From positions 248,001-312,000 of the forward strand of contig NZ_QLSX01000001.1 in assembly GCF_003268885.1 (NCBI RefSeq): 64,000 bases of DNA, read 5' to 3'. Of the stretch, positions 8,174-17,331 are shown piece by piece. Position 1 is the first letter of the stretch; each line of letters opens with the position of its first letter. The position numbers and the translations under genes are program-made. The notes below the pieces were generated by a model. It searched no databases. It saw only the letters and a list, made by a program, of their open reading frames with translations, and was not told where the DNA came from. Source of the DNA: Onishia taeanensis. Lineage in GTDB: Bacteria; Pseudomonadota; Gammaproteobacteria; Pseudomonadales; Halomonadaceae.

Positions 8174-10315
8174 TCAGCCGCCCTGCACCACGCCATCGAT
8201 CTCGCGGGTAAAAGGCGGCAGACCGTCGAGCAGCGCCTGGCCATAGCGGCGCGTCAGCACCCGCCGGTCGAGAAGCGTAATGCGACCGCGATCGTCTTCC
8301 TTGCGAATCAGTCGACCACAGGCCTGCACCAGTTTGATCGAGGCATCCGGCACGGTGATGCGCATGAAGGGATTGCCGCCACGGCTCTCGATCCATTCGG
8401 CCAGGGTCGCGCCCACCGGATCGTCGGGGACCGCGAAGGGCAGACGAGTGATCACCACATGGGTCAGGTACTTTCCAGGTAGGTCGATGCCCTCGGCAAA
8501 GCTCGCCAGGCCGAAGATGATGCTGCCCTCCCCCGCGTCGACCCGGGCGCGATGGCGCTCGATCAGCTCGCGCTTGGGCAGTCGATCCTGGGCCAGCACC
8601 CGCTCGCGATAGGCTCGCGGCAGCGCCTTCTCGACGGCGCGCAGCTGGGCCCGCGACGAGAACAGCATCAGCACGGCTTCGTCGTCCCCTAGCCCCTGCA
8701 CGAAGTCGACGATGGCACGCTCGTGACCCTCACGATCGCCAGGATCTACCGCTTCGCGGGGAACGCTCAGCACCGCCCGGGAATAATCGAAGGGACTCGG
8801 CAGACGCTGATAGCGGTAGCGGTTGGCGAGCCCTGCACGCTCCTGAAGGCGCTCGAAACGCCCCAGGGCGGTGAGGGTCGCCGAGGTCACTACTGCGCCA
8901 TGACAGCTGCCCCACAGGGTGCGTGCCAGGGTATTGGCCGCCGAGACCGGGCTGGCCGCAAAGACCAGCTCCGGCTCGCCGCTGACCTGTTCGAAGCTCA
9001 GCCAGCGGGCCCGCGGTGGCTCCTGGGTGTCATCGACCTCGCTGAAGGCCAGCCACAGGGCGTGGGCCTCGAGGGCGCGGCCATGCAACAGGGCGATCAG
9101 CGGCAGCCAGGGCTCGGCCTGCTCACGGGGCAGCCCGGTGGATTTCTCCGGATCGAGGCTCTCGCGCAGGATATCGGCCATGGTCTCGAGATTGCGCAAC
9201 AGCTCGGCGAAGACCGTCACCAGGGCACCGGCCTGCTCGCGCAGCGCCTCGGGGGCGCGACCCATGTCGAAACGCAGCTGGCGAGTCTCTTCACCAGCGC
9301 CATTGGGCAGTTCGGCGAGCTGATGGCCAAGCGCGAAGACCTCGCCCAGACGTGGCTCAAGCGCGGCAATCGCCTCAGGGAAGCCGCCCAGCAGGCGCGC
9401 CAGGGTCGGTTGAACGCCGAGCGCGGTATTGAGCTCTGTCAGCGATTTCTTGAGCGTGCGCAGCCAGCGCAGGGCGCCGTTGACGGCGAAGCGATGGGTG
9501 AAGTGGCCGATTGCCTTGTCGGGCAGATGATGCCCTTCGTCGAAGACGTAGATGCAATCGGAGGGGCTTGGCAGCACCGCGCCCCCGCCCAATGCCAGGT
9601 CGGCGAGCACCAGGTCGTGGTTGGCGACGATGATGTCGGCGCTGTCCAGGTAGCGTCGGGCGCGGAAGAAGGCGCAGGCGCTGAAGTGGTCGCAGCGCCG
9701 GTTGGTGCACTGACGGTGGTCGGTGGTCAGGCGCCGCCACTGAGGGTCGGCGATGGCCACCGGCCAGCTGTCGCGGTCCCCTTCCCAGCGGCCGTTGCCG
9801 TAGGACTCGGCCAACTCCTTGACCAGCGCATGAAAGTCGTCGCCGTCGCGGGACTCCATCGCCTGCTCGAACAGCGACAGGGTGGGGTTGTCCTCGACGC
9901 CATCCAGCGCCTGTTCGAGCTTGGCGACACAGATATAGCGACCGCGCCCTTTGGCCAGGGCATAGTCGAAGTCGAGACCGCTGTGCTTTTTGAGGGCCGG
10001 TAAGTCCTGATGAAGCACCTGCTCCTGCAGCGCCACGGTGGCGGTGGAGACCACCAGCCGCTTGCCGCGCGCCTTGGCCACTGGAAGCGCCGCCAACAGG
10101 TAGGCCAGGGTCTTGCCGGTACCGGTGCCAGCCTCGAGCACGCAGACGTGCTCATTGGAGGTCCGCTTGCCGGCATCATCGGCCTGAATCCCCGCCAGAG
10201 TGCGGGCGATCTCGGCGATCATCAGCCGCTGACCGTAGCGCGGCGTCAGCTCGAGGCCCTCGAGAACCCGCCGGTAGGCGGTCTGGATGTCGCCCTTGAG
10301 CGCCTCGTCCAGCAT
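8174..10315 (-). CDS. dinG: ATP-dependent DNA helicase DinG
   Basis: XPD-like superfamily 2 5'-3' helicase that unwinds R-loops and recombination or replication intermediates. The 713-residue protein has Walker A EAGTGTGKT (about 61-69), a DEGHH Walker B, and the iron-sulfur cluster cysteines (YICVAK, then QCTNRRCDHFSAC around 200-213) expected of DinG. The C-terminal helicase motifs include FGLASFAEGIDLPG and QACGRLIRKEDDRG. It follows rhlB on the same strand after 29 bp, so the two are probably cotranscribed. Length and all motifs are intact. Confidence 0.94.
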   Translation of the reverse strand: MLDEALKGDIQTAYRRVLEGLELTPRYGQRLMIAEIARTLAGIQADDAGKRTSNEHVCVLEAGTGTGKTLAYLLAALPVAKARGKRLVVSTATVALQEQVLHQDLPALKKHSGLDFDYALAKGRGRYICVAKLEQALDGVEDNPTLSLFEQAMESRDGDDFHALVKELAESYGNGRWEGDRDSWPVAIADPQWRRLTTDHRQCTNRRCDHFSACAFFRARRYLDSADIIVANHDLVLADLALGGGAVLPSPSDCIYVFDEGHHLPDKAIGHFTHRFAVNGALRWLRTLKKSLTELNTALGVQPTLARLLGGFPEAIAALEPRLGEVFALGHQLAELPNGAGEETRQLRFDMGRAPEALREQAGALVTVFAELLRNLETMADILRESLDPEKSTGLPREQAEPWLPLIALLHGRALEAHALWLAFSEVDDTQEPPRARWLSFEQVSGEPELVFAASPVSAANTLARTLWGSCHGAVVTSATLTALGRFERLQERAGLANRYRYQRLPSPFDYSRAVLSVPREAVDPGDREGHERAIVDFVQGLGDDEAVLMLFSSRAQLRAVEKALPRAYRERVLAQDRLPKRELIERHRARVDAGEGSIIFGLASFAEGIDLPGKYLTHVVITRLPFAVPDDPVGATLAEWIESRGGNPFMRITVPDASIKLVQACGRLIRKEDDRGRITLLDRRVLTRRYGQALLDGLPPFTREIDGVVQGG

Positions 10316-10344
10316 CGTCGATATCGTCCTTACGGCCTTCGCCG

Positions 10345-11619
10345 TTACAGCGTGCCTTCCGGCGGGTGCTCGCAGGGCAGTTTGTCGTTGATGTAGCGCT
10401 CGATCTCGGGCAGCGAGAAGGCGTCTTCCTCACCCACGAAACTGATCGACACGCCCTTGGCGCCGGCGCGACCGGTGCGGCCGATGCGGTGCACGTAGTC
10501 TTCTGGATCTTCCGGCAGGGTGTAGTTGATCACGTGGCTGACGTCTTCAATGTGAATGCCGCGACCGGCCACATCTGTCGCCACCAGCACCCGCACATCG
10601 CCTTCGCGGAAGCGCTCGAGGGTCTCGATGCGCTTGGTCTGCGGCACGTCACCGGAGAGCATCGCCACGTTGACGCCAGCTTCACGCAGCAGGTCGTCGA
10701 GCTTGCGCACCAGATCACGACGGTTGCAGAACACCATCACCCGCTCGAGGCTGTCGTCCTTCAGCAGGTTGATCAGCAGGCGTGACTTGTCCTCGTCGCT
10801 GACCAGGTAGACGTGCTGGTCGATGTCGGCCGCGTTGTCGACGGTGACCTCGATCTCCACATGCGCCGGGTCCTGAGTCCACTGGCTCGCCAGATTGAGG
10901 ATATCCGGGGTGAAGGTCGCCGAGAACAGGAAGGTCTGACGCTCTTCCTTCTTGGGGGTGTGGCGAATGATCCGCTTGACGTCGGGAATGAACCCCATCG
11001 ACAGCATGCGATCCGCCTCGTCGAGCACCAGCACCTCGACCTGGGTGAGGTCGACATCACGCTTCTCATGGAAGTCGAGCAGCCGGCCTGGAGTCGCCAC
11101 CAGCACATCGACCTTCTTGGCCAGCTGATCGCGCTGCTCCTGGTAGTCCATGCCACCGACGACACTGGCCACATTCAGCTTGGTAAACCGCGCCAGAGCC
11201 TTGGCATCCTTTTCGATCTGCAGCGCCAGCTCACGGGTCGGTGCGATGATCAGGGCGCGCGGTGCTCCGGGCTTCTGACCGTCGGGCGTCTCTTCCTCGA
11301 GGAAGTAGGCCATCATCGAGATCAAAAAGGCGGCGGTCTTGCCGGTGCCGGTCTGCGCCTTGCCGACCACGTCGCCGCCCAGCAGGGTCTGGGCCAACGC
11401 CTCGGCCTGAATGGGCGTGCAGTACTCGAAGCCCAGCGCATGGATGGCGCGCATCAGCGGCAGGGGCAGGTCGAAGTCGTGGAAACGCCACTTGCCCGCG
11501 ACGGCAGGCACCTGGAACTGGCGAATGTCCCAGTTGGACTGTGACTTGCGCGGTTTGCGGCGCCGACGCTTCGGCTTGCGGGTCTGCGCCGGGGCGGGAT
11601 TCTGTTCCGACTCGCTCAT
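10345..11619 (-). CDS. rhlB: ATP-dependent RNA helicase RhlB (DEAD-box)
   Basis: DEAD-box RNA helicase; in gammaproteobacteria RhlB works with RNase E in the RNA degradosome. The protein begins with a basic tail (about 1-30, with [12 protein letters not shown]), then has the Q motif (FEYCTPIQ), motif [29 protein letters not shown], the SAT motif, and C-terminal [11 protein letters not shown] and [10 protein letters not shown]. The 424-residue length is usual. The basic extension is at the N-terminus rather than the C-terminus as in E. coli RhlB, a common pseudomonad-like arrangement. RNase E itself is encoded at 40767-44042. Confidence 0.92.
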   Translation of the reverse strand: MSESEQNPAPAQTRKPKRRRRKPRKSQSNWDIRQFQVPAVAGKWRFHDFDLPLPLMRAIHALGFEYCTPIQAEALAQTLLGGDVVGKAQTGTGKTAAFLISMMAYFLEEETPDGQKPGAPRALIIAPTRELALQIEKDAKALARFTKLNVASVVGGMDYQEQRDQLAKKVDVLVATPGRLLDFHEKRDVDLTQVEVLVLDEADRMLSMGFIPDVKRIIRHTPKKEERQTFLFSATFTPDILNLASQWTQDPAHVEIEVTVDNAADIDQHVYLVSDEDKSRLLINLLKDDSLERVMVFCNRRDLVRKLDDLLREAGVNVAMLSGDVPQTKRIETLERFREGDVRVLVATDVAGRGIHIEDVSHVINYTLPEDPEDYVHRIGRTGRAGAKGVSISFVGEEDAFSLPEIERYINDKLPCEHPPEGTL

Positions 11620-11847
11620 AGGCTGTGCTTAGGTCCCAATAACAGTGGATGTGATGCACTGACGCCAGGGTCAGGCCAGTTCCGGGTGAGGTATTGTACC
11701 AGCCCTTGACCGTCTCGGCTTGTCCGGGTGACATCTTGGCCAAGCAGGATGCCCCTTTGGCCGACGTTCGACGAAGCCAAGCTCGACGGCGCGATAGGCG
11801 ATGACGCGCCAGGATGGTGAACGTGGATCTGCTGGCCGCTGCCGATG

Positions 11848-11886
11848 GCGCCCGGTGATTGCTGTTGATAGCGCCCGGTGATTGCT
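11848..11886 (+). repeat. Two 16-bp direct repeats upstream of the small protein-xthA pair
   Basis: GCGCCCGGTGATTGCT occurs at 11848-11863 and 11871-11886, 23 bp apart start to start. The second copy runs into the -10-like TAGAAT. Regular spacing near two helical turns would suit a repressor or activator site, or it may be a simple local duplication. Confidence 0.7.
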
Positions 11887-11891
11887 AGAAT
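11865..11891 (+). promoter_or_regulatory. Candidate promoter for the small protein-xthA operon
   Basis: TTGATA (11865-11870), 15 bp, then TAGAAT (11886-11891) preceded by TGC, which makes an extended -10. The spacer is short, and the extended -10 would compensate. It lies 30 bp upstream of the start at 11921. Confidence 0.35.
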
Positions 11892-11920
11892 GGCCGTCGC
11901 TCAGGAAAGGACACGATGTC

Positions 11921-12166
11921 ATGACACGCAGAAAGAAGACTCGCTCGCTGGCCGACAAGGTCACGATTCGCACCGGCCGGCGCAAGGATTACAAGCAGTG
12001 GCGCCACGACCATCCCGATGAGGTCGCTCCGTCGCGCCGCTTCACCGCCAAGAAGCAGGACCAGCGCAAGCAGCAGGCCGCCCGCAAGCTTGAGCGCATG
12101 CAGCGGGCGCAGTCGATCGAAATTCATCCGGACAAACACTCCCGACCCGACGGCGAGGACAAATAA
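11921..12166 (+). CDS. Small basic hypothetical protein upstream of xthA
   Basis: 81-residue protein, strongly basic ([14 protein letters not shown] at the start, then a run with many Lys, Arg and Gln to about residue 65) and predicted soluble, with no signal peptide or membrane segment. AGGAAAGG lies 10 bases before the ATG. Its TAA overlaps the ATG of xthA (TAATG), so the two are translationally coupled. I do not recognise the family. The charge pattern would suit nucleic-acid or ribosome binding, and coupling to a DNA-repair nuclease hints at a DNA-related role, but both are inference. An in-frame ATG at 11882 is a less likely start. Confidence 0.7.
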   Translation: MTRRKKTRSLADKVTIRTGRRKDYKQWRHDHPDEVAPSRRFTAKKQDQRKQQAARKLERMQRAQSIEIHPDKHSRPDGEDK

Positions 12167-12981
12167 TGCGGCTGGTGTCGTTCAACATCAACGGGGTGCG
12201 GGCACGCCCGCACCAGCTCGAAGCCCTGGTTGCGTCCCACGCGCCGGACGTGATCGGGCTGCAGGAAACCAAGGTTCAGGACAGCGAGTTCCCCCGTGCG
12301 GCCCTGGAGGCGCTGGGTTACCACGTCTATTTCCATGGCCAGAAAGGCCACTATGGCGTGGCCCTGATGTGCCGCCAGGAGCCCGAAGAAGTCCATTACG
12401 GTTTCCCCGACGATGACGACGACGCCCAGCGGCGCATGATCGGCGTACGGCTGCGACTGGCCGATGGTGAAAGCCTTACCGTGTGGAACGGCTACTTCCC
12501 CCAGGGCGAGAATGTCGAACACCCCACCAAGTTTCCCTACAAGGAACGCTTCTACGCGCAGCTCTCGCGGCTGCTCGAGGAAGACTGCCAGCCGGACGAG
12601 CGCATCGCCATCATGGGCGACTTCAATATCTCGCCTGAGGATCGCGACATCGGCATTGGTGAATCCAACCGCAAGCGCTGGCTGCGCGAAGGCAAGACCA
12701 GCTTCCAGCCCGTCGAGCGCGGCTGGCTGACCCGGGTCAAGGACTGGGGCCTGACCGACAGCTATCGCCTGGTGCATCCGACCCGGGACGATCACTTCAG
12801 CTGGTTCGACTACCGCTCCAAGGGCTTCGATCGCGAGCCCAAGCGCGGCCTGCGCATCGACCACATCCTGGTCAGCCGCCCGCTGATCGACAAGGTCACC
12901 GATGCCGACATCGACTATGACCTGCGCGGCATGGAAAAGCCGTCAGATCACGCCCCGGTGTGGACCGAACTGGCGCTCTAG
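12166..12981 (+). CDS. xthA: Exodeoxyribonuclease III (AP endonuclease)
   Basis: Base-excision-repair nuclease that cuts at abasic sites and removes 3' blocking groups. The 271-residue protein shows the exonuclease III fold motifs: [10 protein letters not shown] at the start, GLQETK (metal-binding Glu), [23 protein letters not shown] (catalytic Asp and Asn), and the C-terminal GLRIDHIL and PSDHAPV with the catalytic His. Length is normal. The start overlaps the stop of the preceding small gene. Confidence 0.95.
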   Translation: MRLVSFNINGVRARPHQLEALVASHAPDVIGLQETKVQDSEFPRAALEALGYHVYFHGQKGHYGVALMCRQEPEEVHYGFPDDDDDAQRRMIGVRLRLADGESLTVWNGYFPQGENVEHPTKFPYKERFYAQLSRLLEEDCQPDERIAIMGDFNISPEDRDIGIGESNRKRWLREGKTSFQPVERGWLTRVKDWGLTDSYRLVHPTRDDHFSWFDYRSKGFDREPKRGLRIDHILVSRPLIDKVTDADIDYDLRGMEKPSDHAPVWTELAL

Positions 12982-13053
12982 CGCTGATTGCCGCCCCGCC
13001 CTGGCTCGTCGTCTCGGCGAGCCATGACCCGCCTCTCAAGCTCTCCTGCTAGG

Positions 13054-14220
13054 CTACTGCGTTGCCACCGGATGCTGATCGAGGTAGCTCAGCCAGGCGC
13101 TGGCCTGCTCGCTACCCAGGGACTGCGCCCGTGACAGCGCCTCGCGAGCGGGCGCATCCTTTCCCCACCTCGCCGCCAGCTGGCCGATATATAGCCAGTC
13201 CTCAGCCTCGCCGCTCTGCTCGGCGACCCGTCGCCAGGCCTCAAGAGCCGAGGGGCGAACCCGCGCCTGCTGATAAGCCGTTGCTAACAGCCGCCGATGC
13301 GCCAGGCTGTCGCCAAGCCGGCCTTGCTCAAGCGCGGCCTTCAGCAGCTCAGCGGCACGCGCCGGAGTGCCGGCCGCCAGATGTAGCCGAATGCGTCGCT
13401 CAAGTGCGGCTTCGCCTTCGAGCACACCCTGGCGCCAGCCGGCTTCCCAGAGCGCGGCGGCGTGAGCGTGCTGCCCCAACCGCTGAGCGAGCCCGGCGGC
13501 CCGCCGCCATGTATCGGGGTTCTCCGGTGCGCGGGCCAACAGCCGCTCGAGCATGCGCAGTGCCTTGTCATCCTCGCCGGACTGCTGATAGATGCTGGCG
13601 GCCAGCATCAGGTGTGCGTCGCTCGGCGAGTCATCGCGCGCCAACCCTGCAGAGACCGAACCCTTCGCCGCCTCCCAGCGCTCTAGTCGCGCCTGCGCGC
13701 CGGCGAGTTGCCAGTAATCTGCGACGTCGCCCGGATGCTCGCCAAGCCAGTCTGACAGCAGGTCTGCCCCCCTAGCCTGCTGTCCGCCGCCAAGGCGCAG
13801 ACTCGCCTCCCGGTGCTGCCAGTGCGCCCGCATGTCCGTGCCGATGCCGCGCACCGCTCGGGCCTTAGCGATGTGCTCGGCGGCTTCGACATAGGCTTTG
13901 CGGTGAACGGCGGCCTCGGAGGCCAACTGCAGATAGAGTGCCCGCGCCCAGCGATCGGCGGCGTTGCCGCCCGCCAGGCGCTCGGCCTGGGACAGCGCGC
14001 GCGCCTCAAGCGCCCTGATATCGCCAGAGCCGTCGGCCGCCTCGAGGTCCTGCTCGATCGACTCAATATCCCGCAGGATGCCGCCGGGCAGCGCCGGTGC
14101 GGCAAGGCAGGGGGCCGCGACCGCAATGGCCGTGAACAGCAGCGCTGCCAGCACGCGACGCATGGCAGACGCCGACGTTGTCATAGGCATGAACATGGAC
14201 ATGAGCACCGGCATGTACAT
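13054..14220 (-). CDS. Tetratricopeptide repeat protein of the TonB2 operon
   Basis: Exported TPR protein, last gene of the TonB2 operon. After a short leader comes a signal peptide (MRRVLAALLFTAIAVAAP...CLAAPA), then degenerate TPR-type helical repeats, for example DAHLMLAASIYQQSGEDDKA and NPDTWRRAAGLAQRLGQHAH. Equivalent operons in Vibrio and Shewanella also end with a TPR gene; the precise role there is unclear, presumably periplasmic scaffolding. The ATG at 14220 overlaps the tonB stop (TGATG). Internal ATGs closer to the signal peptide are possible starts. Confidence 0.82.
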   Translation of the reverse strand: MYMPVLMSMFMPMTTSASAMRRVLAALLFTAIAVAAPCLAAPALPGGILRDIESIEQDLEAADGSGDIRALEARALSQAERLAGGNAADRWARALYLQLASEAAVHRKAYVEAAEHIAKARAVRGIGTDMRAHWQHREASLRLGGGQQARGADLLSDWLGEHPGDVADYWQLAGAQARLERWEAAKGSVSAGLARDDSPSDAHLMLAASIYQQSGEDDKALRMLERLLARAPENPDTWRRAAGLAQRLGQHAHAAALWEAGWRQGVLEGEAALERRIRLHLAAGTPARAAELLKAALEQGRLGDSLAHRRLLATAYQQARVRPSALEAWRRVAEQSGEAEDWLYIGQLAARWGKDAPAREALSRAQSLGSEQASAWLSYLDQHPVATQ

Positions 14221-15005
14221 CACCTCAGCTGGAATTCCAGGCGTTGACGAACCCGCCGCGACGAGCCGGCCGCAGGAAATTCCCAGCCGGCAATGGCGCG
14301 GGCGGCGGCTCGGTCGAAGACGCGAGCGGGGTCGGCCTCGACTACCGTGATCGAATCCCGTTCGACCTCGCCATCGGGGCGGATGGTGAAGGCCACCACC
14401 ACATGCCCTTCCAGGCCGCGGCGCCGTGCCCGCGACGGATACTCAGGCGGCACCCGGCGCGTCGGTCGCGGTGCGGCGCTGACCGCTTGCTGGCCGGCCG
14501 CCTCCGCCTCTTCACTGCTTGCACCACCCCCGCTGGCCGCTGCCGTCTTGGCCTCCTCGACGGGCTTGGCGGCGTCTTCTGGCGGCGCGGTTGACTCGAC
14601 CGGCTCGGGGGCGGGCTCGGGTTTATGTTCCGGCGTGGGCTCCGGTGTCGGCTCTGGCGTCGGCGCCGGTTCAGGGAGCTGCTCTTCCAGGGGGGGAAGG
14701 GTCATATCGGCAGGCACCGACGCTTGAGGCATTGCTGGCAGCTCGGGCTCAGGGAGCTCGATCGAGCTTTCCACCTGAGGAGACGGCGCAGGGGCCGGAG
14801 GCGGCGGCGCTGTCGCTGGAGCCTGCGGCGCTGGGCGCGGTGCGGCGCTGGCTGACGGCTGACTCGGCGCCTCGACCATGGCCATCGGCACGGAAGGCAT
14901 ATCAAGCGTTGGCGTATCGTCCGGCGGAGCCACCAGCAGCGCCAGCAGGGCGAAGAGCCCACCGACCAGCATGACGCCCCCCAGAAAGGCGACGAGGTGT
15001 CGCAT
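14220..15005 (-). CDS. tonB: TonB family energy-transducing protein (TonB2-type)
   Basis: Links the inner-membrane proton channel to outer-membrane TonB-dependent receptors. The 261-residue protein has an N-terminal membrane anchor (about 5-25), a long Pro/Ala/Glu-rich periplasm-spanning region including repeated PEPT units around 110-135, and a C-terminal TonB domain (about 180-261) starting RVPPEYPSRARRRGLEGHVV with GWEFPAAG near the end. Its start overlaps the exbD stop (TGATG). Gene order with ExbB2, ExbD2 and a TtpC-like protein marks it as a TonB2-type system, usually for iron or vitamin uptake. Confidence 0.92.
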   Translation of the reverse strand: MRHLVAFLGGVMLVGGLFALLALLVAPPDDTPTLDMPSVPMAMVEAPSQPSASAAPRPAPQAPATAPPPPAPAPSPQVESSIELPEPELPAMPQASVPADMTLPPLEEQLPEPAPTPEPTPEPTPEHKPEPAPEPVESTAPPEDAAKPVEEAKTAAASGGGASSEEAEAAGQQAVSAAPRPTRRVPPEYPSRARRRGLEGHVVVAFTIRPDGEVERDSITVVEADPARVFDRAAARAIAGWEFPAAGSSRRVRQRLEFQLR

Positions 15006-15412
15006 CAGGAGGCCTCTCGACTGGCCGCTACTGCCATATTTTCGACGCCGGCCTCGCGCAGGCTATCCATGACCTCGATCAACAGGCCGGTGGTGGCGTC
15101 ACGATCGGCCTGGATCACTACCGCCCCCTCATCGGTCACAAGGCCAGATACGGTGTCGCCCAGGCGGTGCAGATCCACCGGCTGGCCGTCGACCCAGACC
15201 GCCCCCTCGGCGGTGATGGCCACCATCACCTGGGCATCCGGTCGCGGTGTGGCGGCACTCGATTCGGGGCGCTGTATCTCGACACCGCTCTCCTTGATGA
15301 AGGACGTGGTGACGATGAAGAAGATCAGCATGATGAAGACCACGTCGAGCATGGGGGTCAGGTTGACCTCGCCCTCGCTGCCATGGTCGCCCTCCAGGCG
15401 ACGCCTACGCAT
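15005..15412 (-). CDS. exbD: Biopolymer transport protein ExbD (ExbD2)
   Basis: Proton-channel subunit of the TonB2 system. The 135-residue protein begins with a short basic cytoplasmic segment, then EVNLTPMLDVVFIMLIFFIV, in which the Asp of MLDVV is the conserved proton-carrying residue of the single membrane helix. A periplasmic domain follows. It overlaps the exbB stop by 8 bases and the tonB start by one base. It is distinct from the second ExbD gene at 49549-49977. Confidence 0.93.
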   Translation of the reverse strand: MRRRRLEGDHGSEGEVNLTPMLDVVFIMLIFFIVTTSFIKESGVEIQRPESSAATPRPDAQVMVAITAEGAVWVDGQPVDLHRLGDTVSGLVTDEGAVVIQADRDATTGLLIEVMDSLREAGVENMAVAASREAS

Positions 15413-15938
15413 GGGAGTCCTCCGTGGCGCGAGCCATCCGATCGTGGAGTTTCTGGTCTTCGCGACGAATGATGTGTTCCAGACGGGTAGTGAACAGAAG
15501 CCCCACCACCGCCACCGCCATGCCGACCAGGGTCGGCAGCGTGGCGCGAGCGACGCCGTCGGACATCGCTCGCGCCTGATTGACCTCGCTGAGCGAGAGG
15601 CTATCGAAGACGCTGATCATGCCGGTCACCGTCCCCAGCAGCCCCAGCAGCGGGCAGACCGTCACCAGCCACTTGAGCCAGGGCAAGGGGCGACGCAGCC
15701 GTGCGATCAGCTCGCGGGTCCAGGCCTCGCGCAGGGTAAGGGCGCTCCAGCTGAGATGATCGTCCCGCGCCACCCAGCGCTGAATCAGCGCCCGCCGTGC
15801 CCGCCGGTAGGTCAGGCGGAAATACCACCAGCGCTCCAGCGCCAGGCTGAACAGCACCACGGCTACCAGGGCGATCGCCACCAGCACCGGCCCGCCGGCG
15901 CGAAACAGCCAGCTCAGCGGCTCAAGCCAGGTTGGCAT
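15405..15938 (-). CDS. exbB: MotA/TolQ/ExbB proton channel protein (ExbB2)
   Basis: 177-residue ExbB-type channel subunit with three membrane helices: one near 15-35 and two in the C-terminal half containing CPLLGLLGTVTGMISVF and LPTLVGMAVAVVGLLF. The LLGTVTGM stretch is the family signature lining the proton path with ExbD. It lacks the extra N-terminal helices of longer ExbB proteins, as usual for TonB2 operons. It overlaps the end of the TtpC-like gene by 17 bases. Confidence 0.93.
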   Translation of the reverse strand: MPTWLEPLSWLFRAGGPVLVAIALVAVVLFSLALERWWYFRLTYRRARRALIQRWVARDDHLSWSALTLREAWTRELIARLRRPLPWLKWLVTVCPLLGLLGTVTGMISVFDSLSLSEVNQARAMSDGVARATLPTLVGMAVAVVGLLFTTRLEHIIRREDQKLHDRMARATEDSHA

Positions 15939-17331
15939 GGGTCGCGGATCCTTTCTTGTTCATTTCAGCCGGGCTCGCAGCGGCCGGCGCGAGGCGCTCG
16001 GCAAGGGCGGCACTGGCGCGGCCTTCGATCACCCCGACCAGCGCACGACTGCGGCTTGAGAGCGCCGTATGAGCAAACAGCAGCGGCACCGCAGTGATCA
16101 GGCCCAGCACCGTGGTCACCAGCGCCTGGCTGATGCCGCCGGCCATCATCTGCGGATCCCCGGTGCCGAAGACCGTGATCGCCTGAAAGGTGCCGATCAT
16201 GCCAGTCACCGTGCCCAGCAGGCCAAGCAGCGGGGCCACCGCTGCCAGCAGCTTGACCAGCGGCTGACCGCGTTCAAGCCGCGGCTGCTCGGCGAGCAGT
16301 GCCTCATCGAGGCGGGCCTCGAGGGCCTCTGGGGCATGATCACGGGACAGCGAGGCCAGGCGCCGAATCACTCGGCCCAGCGGATTGTCATCGTCGGGAC
16401 GGCCAAGGTCCCTGAGCTGGCGACGCACGGCCAGACTGACCCAGACCAGGTAAGCGTACTGAACGATCGCTGCCAAGAGCCCCAGCGCCCCCAGAGTCAC
16501 GACCACGTAGCCGACCACGCCGCCCTGTTGGAAACGTTCGAGCAGGCTCGGCTGCTGGGCAAGCACCTCCATTACCTGGCCCTGGGACGGGTCCATCACC
16601 ACACGATCCCCACGGCCGGCCTGGAAGTTCTTGAGCGTTTCTGCAGCGGCCCCGGGCGTGTGAGCGCTCGCCGACAGCTGCCCGTCGGGGCCGGGACGAT
16701 GCAGCAGTTGACCGTCGCTGAAGGCCAGCATGTCACCGACACGAATCACCTCCCGCGGCCGGCGTTCACCGCTCGCATCGGCCACCAGTGCGGTAACGCG
16801 CTGGGCCTGGGCGCTTGCCACGGTCAGCGACATCAGGCTGTCGGCCAGGGCCTCGAGATGCTCAAGACGTGGCAAGGCATCCTTGCCCAGTCGCGGCGGC
16901 AGGCGGGTATCGCCCAAGGTCAAGAAGCTGTCGGCGAGGTCATCACGCAGTGCGCTGGTCTGGCTCGCCAGCGTGCCGGCAATGGCATCCAGTTCGCCCC
17001 CCGCCTGACCACGTCGCTCGGCCAGCGCCTCGCGCCGGGCATCGAGTTCCGTCTGGCGAGCATCGAGACGTTCGCGACGCACCCGGGCCTCTTCCAGTTG
17101 CGACGTGACCTCGGCCAGGCGCGCCGACAGGGCATCGCGATCCTCGATCAGCGCCGACAGACGTGCCCGGTCGCGCGCCTCGGCGGCTTCGCGCTCCGCC
17201 TTGAGCGTCTGGATGGGCGAGGCCGAAAAGCCCTTCTGAGCCTGGTCCTGGGCCAGAACGTTCTGGACTAGAACGATCTGCATCAGGCCGAGAGAAACGG
17301 CGGCAACGGTCATGCGCAGGAGTCGCTTCAT
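15922..17331 (-). CDS. TtpC-like MotA/TolQ/ExbB protein with periplasmic coiled coil
   Basis: 469-residue fourth component of TonB2 systems (TtpC in Vibrio). It starts with a signal peptide (to about LAQDQAQ, 26-32), then a long coiled coil (about 40-130, heptads rich in Glu, Arg, Ala and Leu such as ARLAEVTSQLEEARVRRERL), a small beta domain, then a membrane helix (about 265-290) and an ExbB-like channel domain with APLLGLLGTVTGMIGTFQAI. It is required with ExbB2 and ExbD2 for TonB2 function in vibrios; that role is assumed here by family and context. It overlaps the upstream DUF3450 stop by 4 bases. Confidence 0.9.
   Translation of the reverse strand: MKRLLRMTVAAVSLGLMQIVLVQNVLAQDQAQKGFSASPIQTLKAEREAAEARDRARLSALIEDRDALSARLAEVTSQLEEARVRRERLDARQTELDARREALAERRGQAGGELDAIAGTLASQTSALRDDLADSFLTLGDTRLPPRLGKDALPRLEHLEALADSLMSLTVASAQAQRVTALVADASGERRPREVIRVGDMLAFSDGQLLHRPGPDGQLSASAHTPGAAAETLKNFQAGRGDRVVMDPSQGQVMEVLAQQPSLLERFQQGGVVGYVVVTLGALGLLAAIVQYAYLVWVSLAVRRQLRDLGRPDDDNPLGRVIRRLASLSRDHAPEALEARLDEALLAEQPRLERGQPLVKLLAAVAPLLGLLGTVTGMIGTFQAITVFGTGDPQMMAGGISQALVTTVLGLITAVPLLFAHTALSSRSRALVGVIEGRASAALAERLAPAAASPAEMNKKGSATHANLA

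Larger units (their letters stand above)
11620..11920. other. Divergent intergenic region upstream of rhlB and the xthA operon
   Basis: About 300 bp without a convincing gene. Near the plus-strand gene it contains two 16-bp direct copies of GCGCCCGGTGATTGCT at 11848-11863 and 11871-11886, and a candidate promoter overlapping the second copy. Confidence 0.5.
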
